Assembly (NCBI GenBank): GCA_944350395.1 | Contig: CALVPA010000037.1 | Location: 1-12,066 of the forward strand | Direction: 5' to 3' | DNA: 12,066 nt | Source of the DNA: an uncultured Bacilli bacterium | Lineage (GTDB): Bacteria > Bacillota_I > Bacilli_A > RF39 > UBA660 | Shown here: positions 1 to 7,201 of the stretch, piece by piece | How positions within the stretch are numbered: the first letter of the stretch is position 1 | Layout: each line of letters starts with the position of its first letter | Notes under the pieces: generated by a model | What the model was told of the DNA's origin: nothing | Seen by the model: the letters and a program-made list of their open reading frames with translations, nothing else | The model's database searches: none | Translations under genes and position numbers: made by a program

Positions 1-207
1 AAGTGGTGCAAAACTTGCAAAGTTAGAAACTGTCGTTCTAAATATGAGTTTTATACCTGATAAGTTAAAAAGGGATGTGACTGATACTGTTGCGCTCTCA
101 TAATCACCACTAAGTGAATTGATGAGATTGTAATTTGTAGATAGACCTACAGCTCCCAAAATGCCACTTGCACAAAGTGTAATTATTATCAGTATAATAA
201 ACGACAT
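1..207 (-). CDS. unidentified membrane or secreted protein, N-terminal part only (runs off the left edge)
   Basis: A minus-strand frame is open from an ATG at 205-207 through the window edge, giving 69 residues with no stop. It begins MSFIILIIITLCASGILGAV, a very hydrophobic stretch that fits an uncleaved signal anchor or the first membrane segment. A polar part (about residues 24-45, with NYNLINSLSGDYE) follows, then a moderately hydrophobic part. I do not recognise the family. It lies 19 bases downstream of the DUF951 gene and is probably its operon partner. The start is uncertain: the best Shine-Dalgarno match (GGAGGAG, 236-242) lies inside the DUF951 end and is about 28 bases from this ATG. 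A TTG at 217-219 or an ATA at 223-225 in the same frame would be closer to it. That the region is coding is fairly likely; the function is unknown. Confidence 0.5.
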   Translation of the reverse strand, partial: MSFIILIIITLCASGILGAVGLSTNYNLINSLSGDYESATVSVTSLFNLSGIKLIFRTTVSNFASFAPL

Positions 208-226
208 TATGGGGTGCAAAACTATC

Positions 227-433
227 TTATTTTTTCTCCTCCGCATCTGTTTCACTCACTTTCTTTTTCATCTTTTTGTTAAATTCGAGTCTATCCATCA
301 TGATCTCGTGACCACAATTTACGCATTTGAGTTTAATGTCAACTCCCACACGAGTGATAACCCATTTGTTTGTACCACATGCATGAGACTTTTTCATGAT
401 GACTTCATCACCGATGTTTATACTATTTTGCAT
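227..433 (-). CDS. DUF951 family small zinc-binding-like protein
   Basis: This 68-residue protein matches the DUF951 pattern found widely in Bacillota: a GDEV segment near residue 8, then MKKSHACG (about 13-20), ITRVGVDIKLKC (about 26-37) and CGHEIMMDR. C19, C37 and C40 with nearby histidines could form a small metal site, although the family's function is not established. The ending is lysine- and glutamate-rich. The start codon lies inside the end of the preceding MscS fragment (11-base overlap), which suggests translational coupling. In many Bacillota genomes DUF951 genes follow a MscS-type gene next to parB, as here, so the context supports the call. Length is normal for the family. Confidence 0.9.
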   Translation of the reverse strand: MQNSINIGDEVIMKKSHACGTNKWVITRVGVDIKLKCVNCGHEIMMDRLEFNKKMKKKVSETDAEEKK

Positions 434-887
434 TGTGAACCTCTAATTGATTGTAAGGAATCTTTATGTTATTTTCATCGTACTTTTCTTTTATAAGTTT
501 AAGAGCGTCTCTCTTATATTGTGCTACTTTACCTGGACTGCAGTAATATCTAATTCCATATAAAACGCTCGAGTCGCCCAATGAGGTAATACCTAAGTAT
601 GCAGTATCCTTAGCATCTACAGTAGGCCACGTTTTAATCTCCTCTACTACTTCAGCAAGTACTTTTTCTACTTTTTCAGTCTTTTCTTCGTAAGCTGTTG
701 GAATTTCTATTAAAGCTGAAGATGTCTTCTGTGATAAATTTATAATTTCGCTTATATTTCTATTCGCAACAGTAAGAACCTGACCGTCAAAATCCATTAT
801 CTTTGTCGACTTTAGTCCGAGTTGAATAACTTGTCCATAGAAACCATTGTATTTTACATAGTCTCCAACGATATAATAGTTATCCAT
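423..887 (-). CDS. C-terminal fragment of the MscS channel (cytoplasmic domain)
   Basis: This is the 154-residue piece that could be translated by re-initiation at the ATG at 885-887. A weak GTGGAG lies about 11 bases upstream. It contains the MscS beta domain (GDYVKYNGFYGQVIQLGLKS, then LTVANRNISEI) and the mixed alpha/beta domain, but lacks all membrane helices, including the pore helix encoded at 888-992. It would be a soluble cage domain without a channel. More likely it is simply the downstream remnant of the broken gene. Confidence 0.5.
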   Translation of the reverse strand: MDNYYIVGDYVKYNGFYGQVIQLGLKSTKIMDFDGQVLTVANRNISEIINLSQKTSSALIEIPTAYEEKTEKVEKVLAEVVEEIKTWPTVDAKDTAYLGITSLGDSSVLYGIRYYCSPGKVAQYKRDALKLIKEKYDENNIKIPYNQLEVHNAK

Positions 888-992
888 TATAATAGCGGCT
901 CCACTAATAATATCTTTAAAAGTATCTTGAAAAGCTAAAGCACCTAGTGCACTTGCAACTCCTAAACTTGCTACTAGTGAACTAACATTTAC

Positions 993-995
993 TCA
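993..995 (-). other. in-frame TGA codon within mscS
   Basis: The minus-strand codons read TTA-TAC-TGA-GTA-AAT-GTT-AGT. Aligned by motif with E. coli MscS (VGVQTASV before the pore helix), the TGA takes the place of the glycine. Clostridial relatives usually have G-I/V-N-V-S-S here. A GGA to TGA change is a single substitution. The frame on both sides is intact and conserved, which points to a point change and not a frameshift. Confidence 0.85.
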
Positions 996-1244
996 GTATA
1001 AATCTAATATAAATATTAGAGCTATTATTATTAAAGCATATTTCTTTATATTTTTTATAAGTTCGATAACTGTTTGCTTTCTTTTTCTATTGAGTTCATT
1101 TTTACTTTTAGACATTATTTTATCAACGACTTTGTTAAAAATTACGTTCAATACATATGCAGCAATCAGTATGATTAGCAATCCATATACTTCTTTTTTT
1201 GTTATAAAATCGATAAATATTTCCAAATTATTCACCATCCACAT
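993..1244 (-). CDS. N-terminal fragment of the MscS channel (two membrane helices)
   Basis: This is the 83-residue piece upstream of the in-frame TGA. It carries a hydrophobic helix (YGLLIILIAAYVLNVIF), a basic linker rich in K and R (about residues 44-58), and a second helix (YALIIIALIFILDLY) that stops just before the pore helix. It overlaps the 3' end of parB by 17 bases. Several start codons compete (ATG at 1244, ATG at 1238, GTG at 1235) and no clear Shine-Dalgarno sequence decides between them. Without the pore helix it should not conduct. Confidence 0.55.
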   Translation of the reverse strand: MWMVNNLEIFIDFITKKEVYGLLIILIAAYVLNVIFNKVVDKIMSKSKNELNRKRKQTVIELIKNIKKYALIIIALIFILDLY

Positions 1245-2115
1245 TTACATTAATAATCTCTAGTATTCTCTCTAAATCTTCATCGCTATCGAACGGAATA
1301 GTGACTTTCTTTGCAGATATAGTAACTCTCGTTCCTATTTTTTCTCGAAGAGCATTTTCATAAACTGAATAAATCCTATTTAACGGTACAACTCTGTTTA
1401 CTTTATGTTTTTTTGCAATCTCTTCTCCCTTGACAACTGTTTCTAACGTGCGGACGCTCATCCCTTCATTTATTATTCTATATGCTAATGATATTACATA
1501 ATCTCTGTCTTCAAGTTTACTTAATATTTTAGCATGCGCCATGCTGAGTTTGTTATCAATAACTAGTTGTTTTACTTCTTCTGGTAGATTTACTAGTCCT
1601 ATAACATTAGTTATATAGCTTCTGCTTTTATAAACCTTTTTAGCAAGTTCTTCTTGAGTAATACCAGATTTTTTTATTATCTGATCGTATGCTTCTGCTT
1701 CCTCTATTGGATTTAAGTCTTCCCTCTGTATATTTTCTAAAAGTGCTACTTCTAGCATTTCTTGATCAGAAAAGTCTTTTACTATAGCAGGAATTTTATC
1801 GTATCCAGCTAGTTCTGCTGCTTTAGTTCGTCTTTCACCTGCTACTAACTCGTACCCTTTTATACTCTTCTTTACAATGATGGGTTGAAATAGTCCATGT
1901 TCTTTTATAGAATCTGCCAATTCTTGTAATTTTTCTTGATCGAATCTCTTTCTTGGCTGAAAAGGATTACTGCGTATTTCTGAGATAGGAATATTTTTAA
2001 TGTCCTTATCACTAGTACTATCTACTATTTCCTTTTCTACATCTTCAAAATTGATATTTTCACTGTTGAATAACTGCTCTAATCCTTTACCTAACGCTTT
2101 TCTCTTAGTTTCCAT
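1228..2115 (-). CDS. parB: chromosome partitioning protein ParB (Spo0J)
   Basis: This 295-residue protein has the full Spo0J layout. The N-terminal KALGKGLEQLF (6-16) is the short motif that stimulates ParA ATPase. The ParB/Srx-like CTP-binding domain (about 40-135) contains NPFQPRKRFD, GERR (93-96) and ENIQRE (127-132). A helix-turn-helix follows (about 150-180, TQEELAKKVYKSRSYITN), then a C-terminal dimerisation region. It binds parS sites near the origin, spreads as a CTP-dependent clamp, and loads SMC while ParA acts on the same complex. The start overlaps the parA end by 11 bases and the stop overlaps the MscS gene, so the three are probably co-transcribed. All key motifs look intact. 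No parS site lies within this window. Confidence 0.97.
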   Translation of the reverse strand: METKRKALGKGLEQLFNSENINFEDVEKEIVDSTSDKDIKNIPISEIRSNPFQPRKRFDQEKLQELADSIKEHGLFQPIIVKKSIKGYELVAGERRTKAAELAGYDKIPAIVKDFSDQEMLEVALLENIQREDLNPIEEAEAYDQIIKKSGITQEELAKKVYKSRSYITNVIGLVNLPEEVKQLVIDNKLSMAHAKILSKLEDRDYVISLAYRIINEGMSVRTLETVVKGEEIAKKHKVNRVVPLNRIYSVYENALREKIGTRVTISAKKVTIPFDSDEDLERILEIINVNVDGE

Positions 2116-2890
2116 CTCTTACGATGACCTCCTTAGCTAAATTCAAATATGCTTCTGTTGCTCTACAGTTTGGATCGTACTCACAAATTGGCTTTCCATG
2201 ACTTGGAGCTTCGACTAGTCTTATGAGTCTTGGTATAATTGTATTAAATACTTTATCTCCAAAGAACTTCCTGATTTGTTCGACAACTTCTAGTCCAAGA
2301 TTTGTTCTCGAATCAAGTAATGTCAGCAAAACGCCTTCTATCGTCAAATCTGGATTCAATTTTGTCTGAGTCATTATTATAGTATTTAATAGTTGGGCAA
2401 CTCCTTCAAGTGCAAAAAATTCACATTGTACTGGAATTATTACTGAATTACTAGTAACTAGAGCATTCATCGTATTGAGTCCTAACGAAGGTGGGCAGTC
2501 GATTATAATATAATCGAACTCATCTTTAATAGTATCGATTGCTTTTTTTAGTTGTTCATTTTTTTTAAACTCTGGATCGTTATATTCCATTTGAACGAGT
2601 TCCATATCTAGACCTGCTAAATTTATAGTTGCAGGTAATATATATAATTTTGAGAACTTCGTCTTTATTATAGCATCAGTTATGTTGCATCTATTTGTAA
2701 GAACATCATAAACGCTATATTTGATAGCACCCTTATTGACTCCTAATCCAGTAGATGCATTGCCTTGTGGATCTAGATCAATCAATAAAGTTTTTTTGCC
2801 TAATTTGCCCAGCGATGCTGAAAGATTTATACTTGTAGTAGTTTTACCAACGCCACCCTTTTGATTTACTAAAGAAATAATTTTTGCCAT
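2105..2890 (-). CDS. parA: chromosome partitioning ATPase ParA (Soj)
   Basis: This 261-residue MinD/ParA-type ATPase has a deviant Walker A, KGGVGKTTT (11-19, with the signature lysine K11), the switch I region LLIDLDPQGN (35-44) and Walker B YIIIDCPPSLG (127-137). Length and motifs match the chromosomal Soj class, which lacks the N-terminal DNA-binding extension of plasmid ParA. It dimerises on ATP, binds nucleoid DNA non-specifically, and works with ParB in origin segregation and control of replication initiation. The ATG is preceded by GAAGGTG, slightly far away. A promoter candidate lies upstream at 2928-2957. The usual upstream neighbour rsmG/gidB is absent; ftsH is there instead. Confidence 0.97.
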   Translation of the reverse strand: MAKIISLVNQKGGVGKTTTSINLSASLGKLGKKTLLIDLDPQGNASTGLGVNKGAIKYSVYDVLTNRCNITDAIIKTKFSKLYILPATINLAGLDMELVQMEYNDPEFKKNEQLKKAIDTIKDEFDYIIIDCPPSLGLNTMNALVTSNSVIIPVQCEFFALEGVAQLLNTIIMTQTKLNPDLTIEGVLLTLLDSRTNLGLEVVEQIRKFFGDKVFNTIIPRLIRLVEAPSHGKPICEYDPNCRATEAYLNLAKEVIVRDGN

Positions 2891-2927
2891 AAAAATACCA
2901 CACCTTCATTTTTGTTAATTCTTAATT

Positions 2928-2957
2928 ATTTTATCATATTTAATAATTAAAGTACAA
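2928..2957 (-). promoter_or_regulatory. candidate sigma-A promoter for parA-parB-mscS-DUF951
   Basis: On the minus strand TTGTAC (2952-2957) and TAAAAT (2928-2933) are separated by 18 bases, between the ftsH terminator and the parA start. The -35 match is weak and the region is almost pure A/T, so other hexamer pairs are possible. The terminator just upstream makes some promoter here likely. Confidence 0.4.
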
Positions 2958-2978
2958 TATGATTTATCTCAAAATAAA

Positions 2979-3011
2979 GAAAACAGAAACTATTATTCAG
3001 TATCTGTTTTC
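2979..3011 (-). terminator. intrinsic terminator at the end of tilS-ftsH
   Basis: A hairpin is formed by GAAAACAGA (2979-2987) and TCTGTTTTC (3003-3011). A single mismatch follows, then three more pairs and a 7-base loop. In the RNA it is followed by a U-rich run (CUUUAUUUU). The upstream arm is made from the last ftsH codons and the stop codon lies in the loop region, so the terminator overlaps the coding end. Confidence 0.7.
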
Positions 3012-4912
3012 TCTTCTTTATCTTGTTTCTTATCTTCTTTTTCTAGTTTTTCTGCTTTTTCGTATTTAGAAAGTTTTCCTGTGCTAACTAATTCGTCGAT
3101 TTCTTCCTTAGTAAGAGTTTCATGTTCAATAAGAGTATTGCTTATGAGCTCTACTAATTTTTTGTTTTCTTTTAATATCGTAGTAGCTTTTTTATAGCAG
3201 TTATCGATAATCTTTCTAACTTCGGTATCGATTTCTAGAGCAACTGTATCACTAAAGTTTTTAACTTTATCATAATCTCTACCTAAGAAGACATTACCCT
3301 GTTTTTCTTCTAATTGTACAGGCCCTAAATCGCTCATACCATATTCTGTTACCATAGCTCTTGCGATTTTAGTAGCTTTGCTAAAGTCATCAGAAGCACC
3401 CGTACTAATTTCTCCAAAGAATAACTCTTCGCTGACACGTCCGCCTAATAATCCAGTTATTTGAGCCAAAAGTTCTTTTTTAGTAGATAAATTCATCTTT
3501 TCATCTTTTGGAAGCATCATCGTATATCCGCCAGCTACTCCTCTTGGGATAATAGTAATTTTGTGTACATCTGCTGCATCTTCTAATTTTATTCCAATTA
3601 CAGCATGTCCAGCTTCATGCAAGCTAACAAGTTTCTTCTCACGATCGTTTATCTTACGACTTACTTTAGCTGGTCCCATAAGTACACGATCTGTAGCTTC
3701 ATCGATTTCATCCATAGTTATTTCGCTTTTATTTCTTCTTACTGCTAGCAATGCGGATTCATTTAATAAGTTTTCTAGATCGGCACCACTAAATCCTGGA
3801 GTACGTTTAGAAAGATTTTTTAGGTTAACATCTTTTCCAAATTTTTTGTTTCTAGCGTGTACTTTTAAAATTTCTTCTCTTTCCAGTGCATCTGGGTAAT
3901 TAACTGTAACTTGTCTATCGAATCTTCCTGGTCTAAGCAATGCTGGATCTAAGACATCTGGTCTATTCGTTGCAGCAATGATGATGATTCCTTCATTAGC
4001 ACCAAATCCATCCATTTCTGTAAGTAACTGATTTAATGTTTGTTCACGTTCGTCGTGACCACCGCCGATTCCAGTGCCTCTCTGTCTACCTACTGCATCG
4101 ATTTCATCTATAAATATTAGACAAGGCGCATTTCTCTTTGCTTCTTTAAACATATCTCTTACACGGCTTGCACCTACTCCAACAAAAAGTTCTACGAAGT
4201 CGGAACCGCTTATGTAGTAAAATGGTACATTAGCTTCTCCAGCAACTGCCTTTGCTAAAAGAGTTTTTCCTGTTCCTGGAGGTCCTACTAAAAGCACTCC
4301 CTTAGGGATTCTCGCGCCTAACTTTTGGAATTTCTTCGGATTTTTTAAGAAATCGATAAGTTCACTGACTTCTTCCTTTTCCTCTTTTAATCCTGCTACA
4401 TCTGTAAATTTAACTTTACCACCATCGGCATTCAATTTTGCAGTGCTTTTTCCAAAATCCATAGATTTGTTATTTCCACTTGCAATCTTTGAAAATAAAT
4501 ATAATGTTGCAATTACTAATAGAACGATAGGTAATACATTTATAGCGAGCGCTAAAAGAGCACTGCTACCAGGATCTGTGTTAGTCTTTACCTTAAATTC
4601 CATCGTATCGGCATATGATAGTATTTTCTCCATTACTGTGTCAGAATATGGAACTGTTACTACAAAAGATTCTAAATCCGAGTAATCTTTTAAAGATCCT
4701 TCGATTTGATATACACTCGAATTAGATTTTGGTGTAATTGTAATTTCTTCTACTTTGTCTTCAGTAATCTCTGTTAAAAATTCATCGTACGTAAATTTGT
4801 GGACAACAAATCTAGATGCTCCATAAAAATATGCTGTAACTAAAATAACTACGAACAATAATCCATATAAAGCAAAAGATTTTACTGTATTGTTATTATT
4901 ATTTTTCTTCAT
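2993..4912 (-). CDS. ftsH: ATP-dependent zinc metalloprotease FtsH
   Basis: This 639-residue membrane-anchored AAA+ protease has a first membrane helix (about 13-31), a short extracytoplasmic domain, and a second helix (about 118-142). The AAA module has Walker A GPPGTGKT (210-217), Walker B LIFIDE (265-270) and the second region of homology with arginine fingers (about 313-333, LLRPGRFDR). The M41 protease domain has zinc motif HEAGH (432-436) and a further metal ligand in GASDDF (about 505-510). It forms a hexamer that degrades misfolded and short-lived membrane and cytosolic proteins. The tail (about 615-639) is a charged K/E-rich stretch typical of a variable C-terminus, and a short run of Asn follows the start. 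It overlaps the tilS end by 14 bases and is likely translationally coupled to it. Everything essential is present. Confidence 0.98.
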   Translation of the reverse strand: MKKNNNNNTVKSFALYGLLFVVILVTAYFYGASRFVVHKFTYDEFLTEITEDKVEEITITPKSNSSVYQIEGSLKDYSDLESFVVTVPYSDTVMEKILSYADTMEFKVKTNTDPGSSALLALAINVLPIVLLVIATLYLFSKIASGNNKSMDFGKSTAKLNADGGKVKFTDVAGLKEEKEEVSELIDFLKNPKKFQKLGARIPKGVLLVGPPGTGKTLLAKAVAGEANVPFYYISGSDFVELFVGVGASRVRDMFKEAKRNAPCLIFIDEIDAVGRQRGTGIGGGHDEREQTLNQLLTEMDGFGANEGIIIIAATNRPDVLDPALLRPGRFDRQVTVNYPDALEREEILKVHARNKKFGKDVNLKNLSKRTPGFSGADLENLLNESALLAVRRNKSEITMDEIDEATDRVLMGPAKVSRKINDREKKLVSLHEAGHAVIGIKLEDAADVHKITIIPRGVAGGYTMMLPKDEKMNLSTKKELLAQITGLLGGRVSEELFFGEISTGASDDFSKATKIARAMVTEYGMSDLGPVQLEEKQGNVFLGRDYDKVKNFSDTVALEIDTEVRKIIDNCYKKATTILKENKKLVELISNTLIEHETLTKEEIDELVSTGKLSKYEKAEKLEKEDKKQDKEEKTDTE

Positions 4913-6227
4913 TAATTTTTTCCTTTCTTGTGTACTTAAGTATTATATCATACTTTTCATCTTTTTTATTATCAAATTTACTCTTGCGTAAACCGGGAAG
5001 CCAAACGACTCTATTTTCTGAATCGACAACTACTGGCCATGCTTCTCTATCCGAAGGACTGATTTTCTCATCTATAAAGATAGATTTAATCTTTTTAAAA
5101 CCATTTAGATTTTTAATTTCAATTTTATCTCCTTCGAGTTTAGTCCTCACAAATAGTGGCATTGCCAAATCGCTAGAATTCAATCTTGTTACAAAGTTAT
5201 TTTCCTGGTCACTACTATCTACTATTTCGATAATACTTTCATTATTTAATATGCACATTTTATCTAGTTTTATATTATAAGATGTAGATTCTACCTTATG
5301 TGTTATAAATAATTTTTCATATTCTCTTTTAACTATTATTCCGTCTGGCAAATCCAATTTAAAGTTTTTACCTTTTTTGAGTTCATCTAATATGTTTTTA
5401 ACATGTAATGATTGGATCTTATCTATGCTATCTTTGTATGTTTTTGATAATATATCTTCAAGTTCTTTTTTCTGTATATACTTATCTAATTTTAGAAATT
5501 TATCTAGTTTGATATAAGCCCCATTATAATTTTCACGGATACATTCTTTTACTGTGTTGTCTATAAATTTTAAAGCGTTCTCTATTTCTTCACTGTATTT
5601 CAAAAATTTCATATGGACATGCACATTTTCCTTTTTTAATTCCGGCAATATGTGATGTCTATATCTATTACGCATATATTCATCCGAATCATTTGTACTA
5701 TCTAATACGTAAGGAATAGCATTATCGTCATCATAACTAAGAATTTCATCTTTTGTAATAAAAACGAGAGGCTTAATAAATATGTATTCTTTTTCATTAT
5801 AAATTTTTGGAAACCCCATGTATCCTTTCAAATTAGATCCGCGCGTAATTCTCATTAGTATAGTTTCGATTAAATCGTCTCCATGGTGCGCTGTCATTAT
5901 ATATTTAGTAGAATATTTATCAGCGATGTTCTTATAGAATACATATCTCTTTTTTCTATAAAATGCTTCGTTGTGCTTTCCATCTTTTTCTAGCTCTAAA
6001 CATTCAAATATTATGTTTAGTTTTTTACAATAATCTTTTAAAAACTTTTCCTCTTTAACGCTCTCTTTTCTAATATTGTGATTGACATGAGCACAAATAA
6101 TCTTGTAATCACTATTATAAAGTAAATTTAATAAAAACATCGAATCCGGTCCACCAGAACAGCCGACTACGATGTAGTCGTTCTTCGGTATATTACAATT
6201 TTTTAAAAATTCGATGCAATTATCCAT
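4899..6227 (-). CDS. tilS: tRNA(Ile)-lysidine synthetase TilS
   Basis: This 442-residue enzyme attaches lysine to C34 of the CAU-anticodon tRNA-Ile, using ATP, so that the tRNA reads AUA codons; it is normally essential. The N-terminal PP-loop is SGGPDS (24-29). It is followed by AHVNHNIR (46-53), HHGDD (114-118) and the RNRYRHHILPEL segment (187-198), all typical of the N-type ATP pyrophosphatase domain. A central helical domain and a C-terminal tRNA-binding domain (about 355-425, containing GFKKIKS and REAWPVVVD) complete the protein, which is of the long B. subtilis type. A GAGGAG ribosome-binding site sits about 6 bases before the ATG. In B. subtilis hpt separates tilS and ftsH; here the two genes overlap directly. 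Confidence 0.96.
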   Translation of the reverse strand: MDNCIEFLKNCNIPKNDYIVVGCSGGPDSMFLLNLLYNSDYKIICAHVNHNIRKESVKEEKFLKDYCKKLNIIFECLELEKDGKHNEAFYRKKRYVFYKNIADKYSTKYIMTAHHGDDLIETILMRITRGSNLKGYMGFPKIYNEKEYIFIKPLVFITKDEILSYDDDNAIPYVLDSTNDSDEYMRNRYRHHILPELKKENVHVHMKFLKYSEEIENALKFIDNTVKECIRENYNGAYIKLDKFLKLDKYIQKKELEDILSKTYKDSIDKIQSLHVKNILDELKKGKNFKLDLPDGIIVKREYEKLFITHKVESTSYNIKLDKMCILNNESIIEIVDSSDQENNFVTRLNSSDLAMPLFVRTKLEGDKIEIKNLNGFKKIKSIFIDEKISPSDREAWPVVVDSENRVVWLPGLRKSKFDNKKDEKYDIILKYTRKEKINEEK

Positions 6228-6246
6228 AGTGTCTCCTCGAAGATAT

Positions 6247-6275
6247 ATTCTATCTAATTTTTATATAATTTTCAA
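6247..6275 (-). promoter_or_regulatory. sigma-A-type promoter for tilS-ftsH
   Basis: On the minus strand TTGAAA (6270-6275) and TAGAAT (6247-6252) are exactly 17 bases apart; each matches the consensus in five of six positions. It lies between the rpsI terminator and the tilS ribosome-binding site and would give a leader of about 15 bases. Confidence 0.65.
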
Positions 6276-6285
6276 GTTATATTAT

Positions 6286-6315
6286 AAAAAGAAAACTCGG
6301 CGATTTGCCGAGTTT
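6286..6315 (-). terminator. intrinsic terminator after rplM-rpsI
   Basis: A perfect 9-base-pair stem (AAACTCGGC / GCCGAGTTT, 6293-6301 with 6307-6315) with a 5-base loop is followed on the minus strand by TTTTCTTTTT. This is the strongest terminator in the window and ends the ribosomal protein unit 9 bases after the rpsI stop. Confidence 0.93.
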
Positions 6316-6324
6316 GAAACAATA

Positions 6325-6741
6325 TTAACGTTTTGAAAATTGTGGTGCTCTACGAGCCTTTTTAAGACCTGGTTTTTTACGTTCTTTAATTCTAGAATCT
6401 CTAGTTATAAATCCAGCTGCCTTTAATATTTTGCGATATGAATCTTCTCTAGTTTGATCAGTCTCTGCGTCGTATTCTAATAAACCTTTTGTGATAGCAA
6501 GTCTAATTGCACCAGTCTGACCACTAAATCCACCGCCTTTAACGTTTACATCGATATCAAATGTATTTTCATTATTGGTAACTGTTAGAGGTTGTTTTAA
6601 ATCCATAACTAATGTTGCAAAAGGCATATATTCGTTTACATCAAGTCCGTTTACTGTTATTTTTCCTGTACCAGAAACCATTCTGACTTGAGCAATTGAT
6701 CTCTTTCTGCGTCCTGTTGCAGTTATTACTTTCTTACTCAT
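6325..6741 (-). CDS. rpsI: 30S ribosomal protein S9 (uS9)
   Basis: Ribosomal protein S9 of the small-subunit head; its C-terminal tail reaches the P-site tRNA. The sequence starts SKKVITATGRRKRSIAQVR and contains VKGGGFSGQTGAIRLAI. It ends in the conserved basic tail KKARRAPQFSKR, whose last residues contact the tRNA. I place the start at the ATG at 6739-6741 because AGGAG (6750-6754) is 8 bases from it, against only 2 from the alternative ATG at 6745-6747, which would add two residues. It follows rplM with nearly no gap; its Shine-Dalgarno overlaps the rplM stop codon, so the two are coupled. Length and motifs are normal. Confidence 0.97.
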   Translation of the reverse strand: MSKKVITATGRRKRSIAQVRMVSGTGKITVNGLDVNEYMPFATLVMDLKQPLTVTNNENTFDIDVNVKGGGFSGQTGAIRLAITKGLLEYDAETDQTREDSYRKILKAAGFITRDSRIKERKKPGLKKARRAPQFSKR

Positions 6742-6752
6742 ATTCATTTCTC

Positions 6753-7184
6753 CTAACGTACACTAATCTTTTCTGGCTTTTGAGCAATTTGTTCATGTTC
6801 TGGTCCTGCGTAGACAAATAATTTCTTTGCCATTTGACGACCTAATCTTCCATGTGGAAGCATTCCTTTAACAGCTCTTTCAACCATTTCTACTGGATAA
6901 TTATTAACCATTTCTTTAGCAGTTCTCTCTCTTAGACCACCTGGGAATCCACTGTGATCGTAATACATCTTGTTATCTAATTTCTTTCCAGTCAAATTAA
7001 CCTTAGATGCATTTACAATAATTACATAGTCACCTGTATCAACATGTGGTGTATAAGTAACCTTGTGTTTACCTCTTAAAATTGTAGCAACCTTAGTAGC
7101 AAGGCGTCCAAGTGTCTCACCTTCAGCATCGATGAGATACCATTTACGTGTTATTGTTTCTTTTTTTTGCATAAATGTATTCAT
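6753..7184 (-). CDS. rplM: 50S ribosomal protein L13 (uL13)
   Basis: Ribosomal protein L13, an early assembly protein of the large subunit. The 143 residues show RKWYLIDAEGETLGRLA, then HKVTYTPHVDTGDYV (about 40-54), NASKVNLTGKK, SGFPGGLRE and the characteristic GMLPHGRLGRQM (about 108-119), with VYAGPEHEQIAQKPE near the end. The ATG is preceded by AAAGGAA with 6-base spacing, and the N-terminus lines up with the family. It is the first gene of the rplM-rpsI pair, with its own strong promoter and a leader that can fold. Confidence 0.97.
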   Translation of the reverse strand: MNTFMQKKETITRKWYLIDAEGETLGRLATKVATILRGKHKVTYTPHVDTGDYVIIVNASKVNLTGKKLDNKMYYDHSGFPGGLRERTAKEMVNNYPVEMVERAVKGMLPHGRLGRQMAKKLFVYAGPEHEQIAQKPEKISVR

Positions 7185-7201
7185 AACTATTTCCTTTCAC
7201 T

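Larger units (their letters stand above)
423..1244 (-). pseudogene. mscS: MscS-family mechanosensitive channel, interrupted by one in-frame TGA
   Basis: If the TGA at 993-995 is read as a residue, this frame gives a continuous protein of about 273 residues, the normal length for a small MscS channel. The N-terminal part holds two membrane segments (about residues 18-37 and 70-82). After the stop the same frame continues VNVSSLVASLGVASALGALA, then FQDTFKDIISG, which is the pore-lining helix of MscS. Next comes the beta domain (DNYYIVGDYVKYNGFYGQV, then KIMDFDGQVLTVANRNISEI) and the C-terminal alpha/beta domain ending PYNQLEVH. MscS gates under membrane tension and releases solutes on osmotic downshock. 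The gene overlaps the end of parB and the start of DUF951, its usual setting. Either it is a recent nonsense pseudogene or the base is a sequencing error. The two pieces cannot each make a channel. Confidence 0.85.

Noticed and set aside
248..255. parS-like half site TGTTTCAC near the parB operon
   Set aside because: The other half of the palindrome (GTGAAACA) is absent; the following bases are TCACTTTC. It lies in DUF951 coding sequence and is best explained by chance.
161..496. Plus-strand open frame of 111 codons
   Set aside because: It is antisense to the DUF951 gene and its neighbours, has no ribosome-binding site, and its translation shows no family features.
993..995. Genome-wide recoding of TGA (for example as glycine) to explain the MscS stop
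   Set aside because: The other genes are full length without a single internal TGA although they contain well over a hundred glycines encoded by GGN, and tryptophans use TGG. The EcfA2-like gene ends in a TGA within an ATGA overlap. One isolated TGA fits a point change, not a code change.
930..995. Selenocysteine insertion at the MscS TGA
   Set aside because: No convincing SECIS-like stem-loop follows the codon, the position is glycine and not cysteine in the family, and no selenoprotein machinery is seen in the window.
2933..2957. Alternative parA promoter using TATGAT as -10 with the same -35
   Set aside because: The spacing would be only 13 bases, too short for sigma-A; the TAAAAT at 18 bases fits better.
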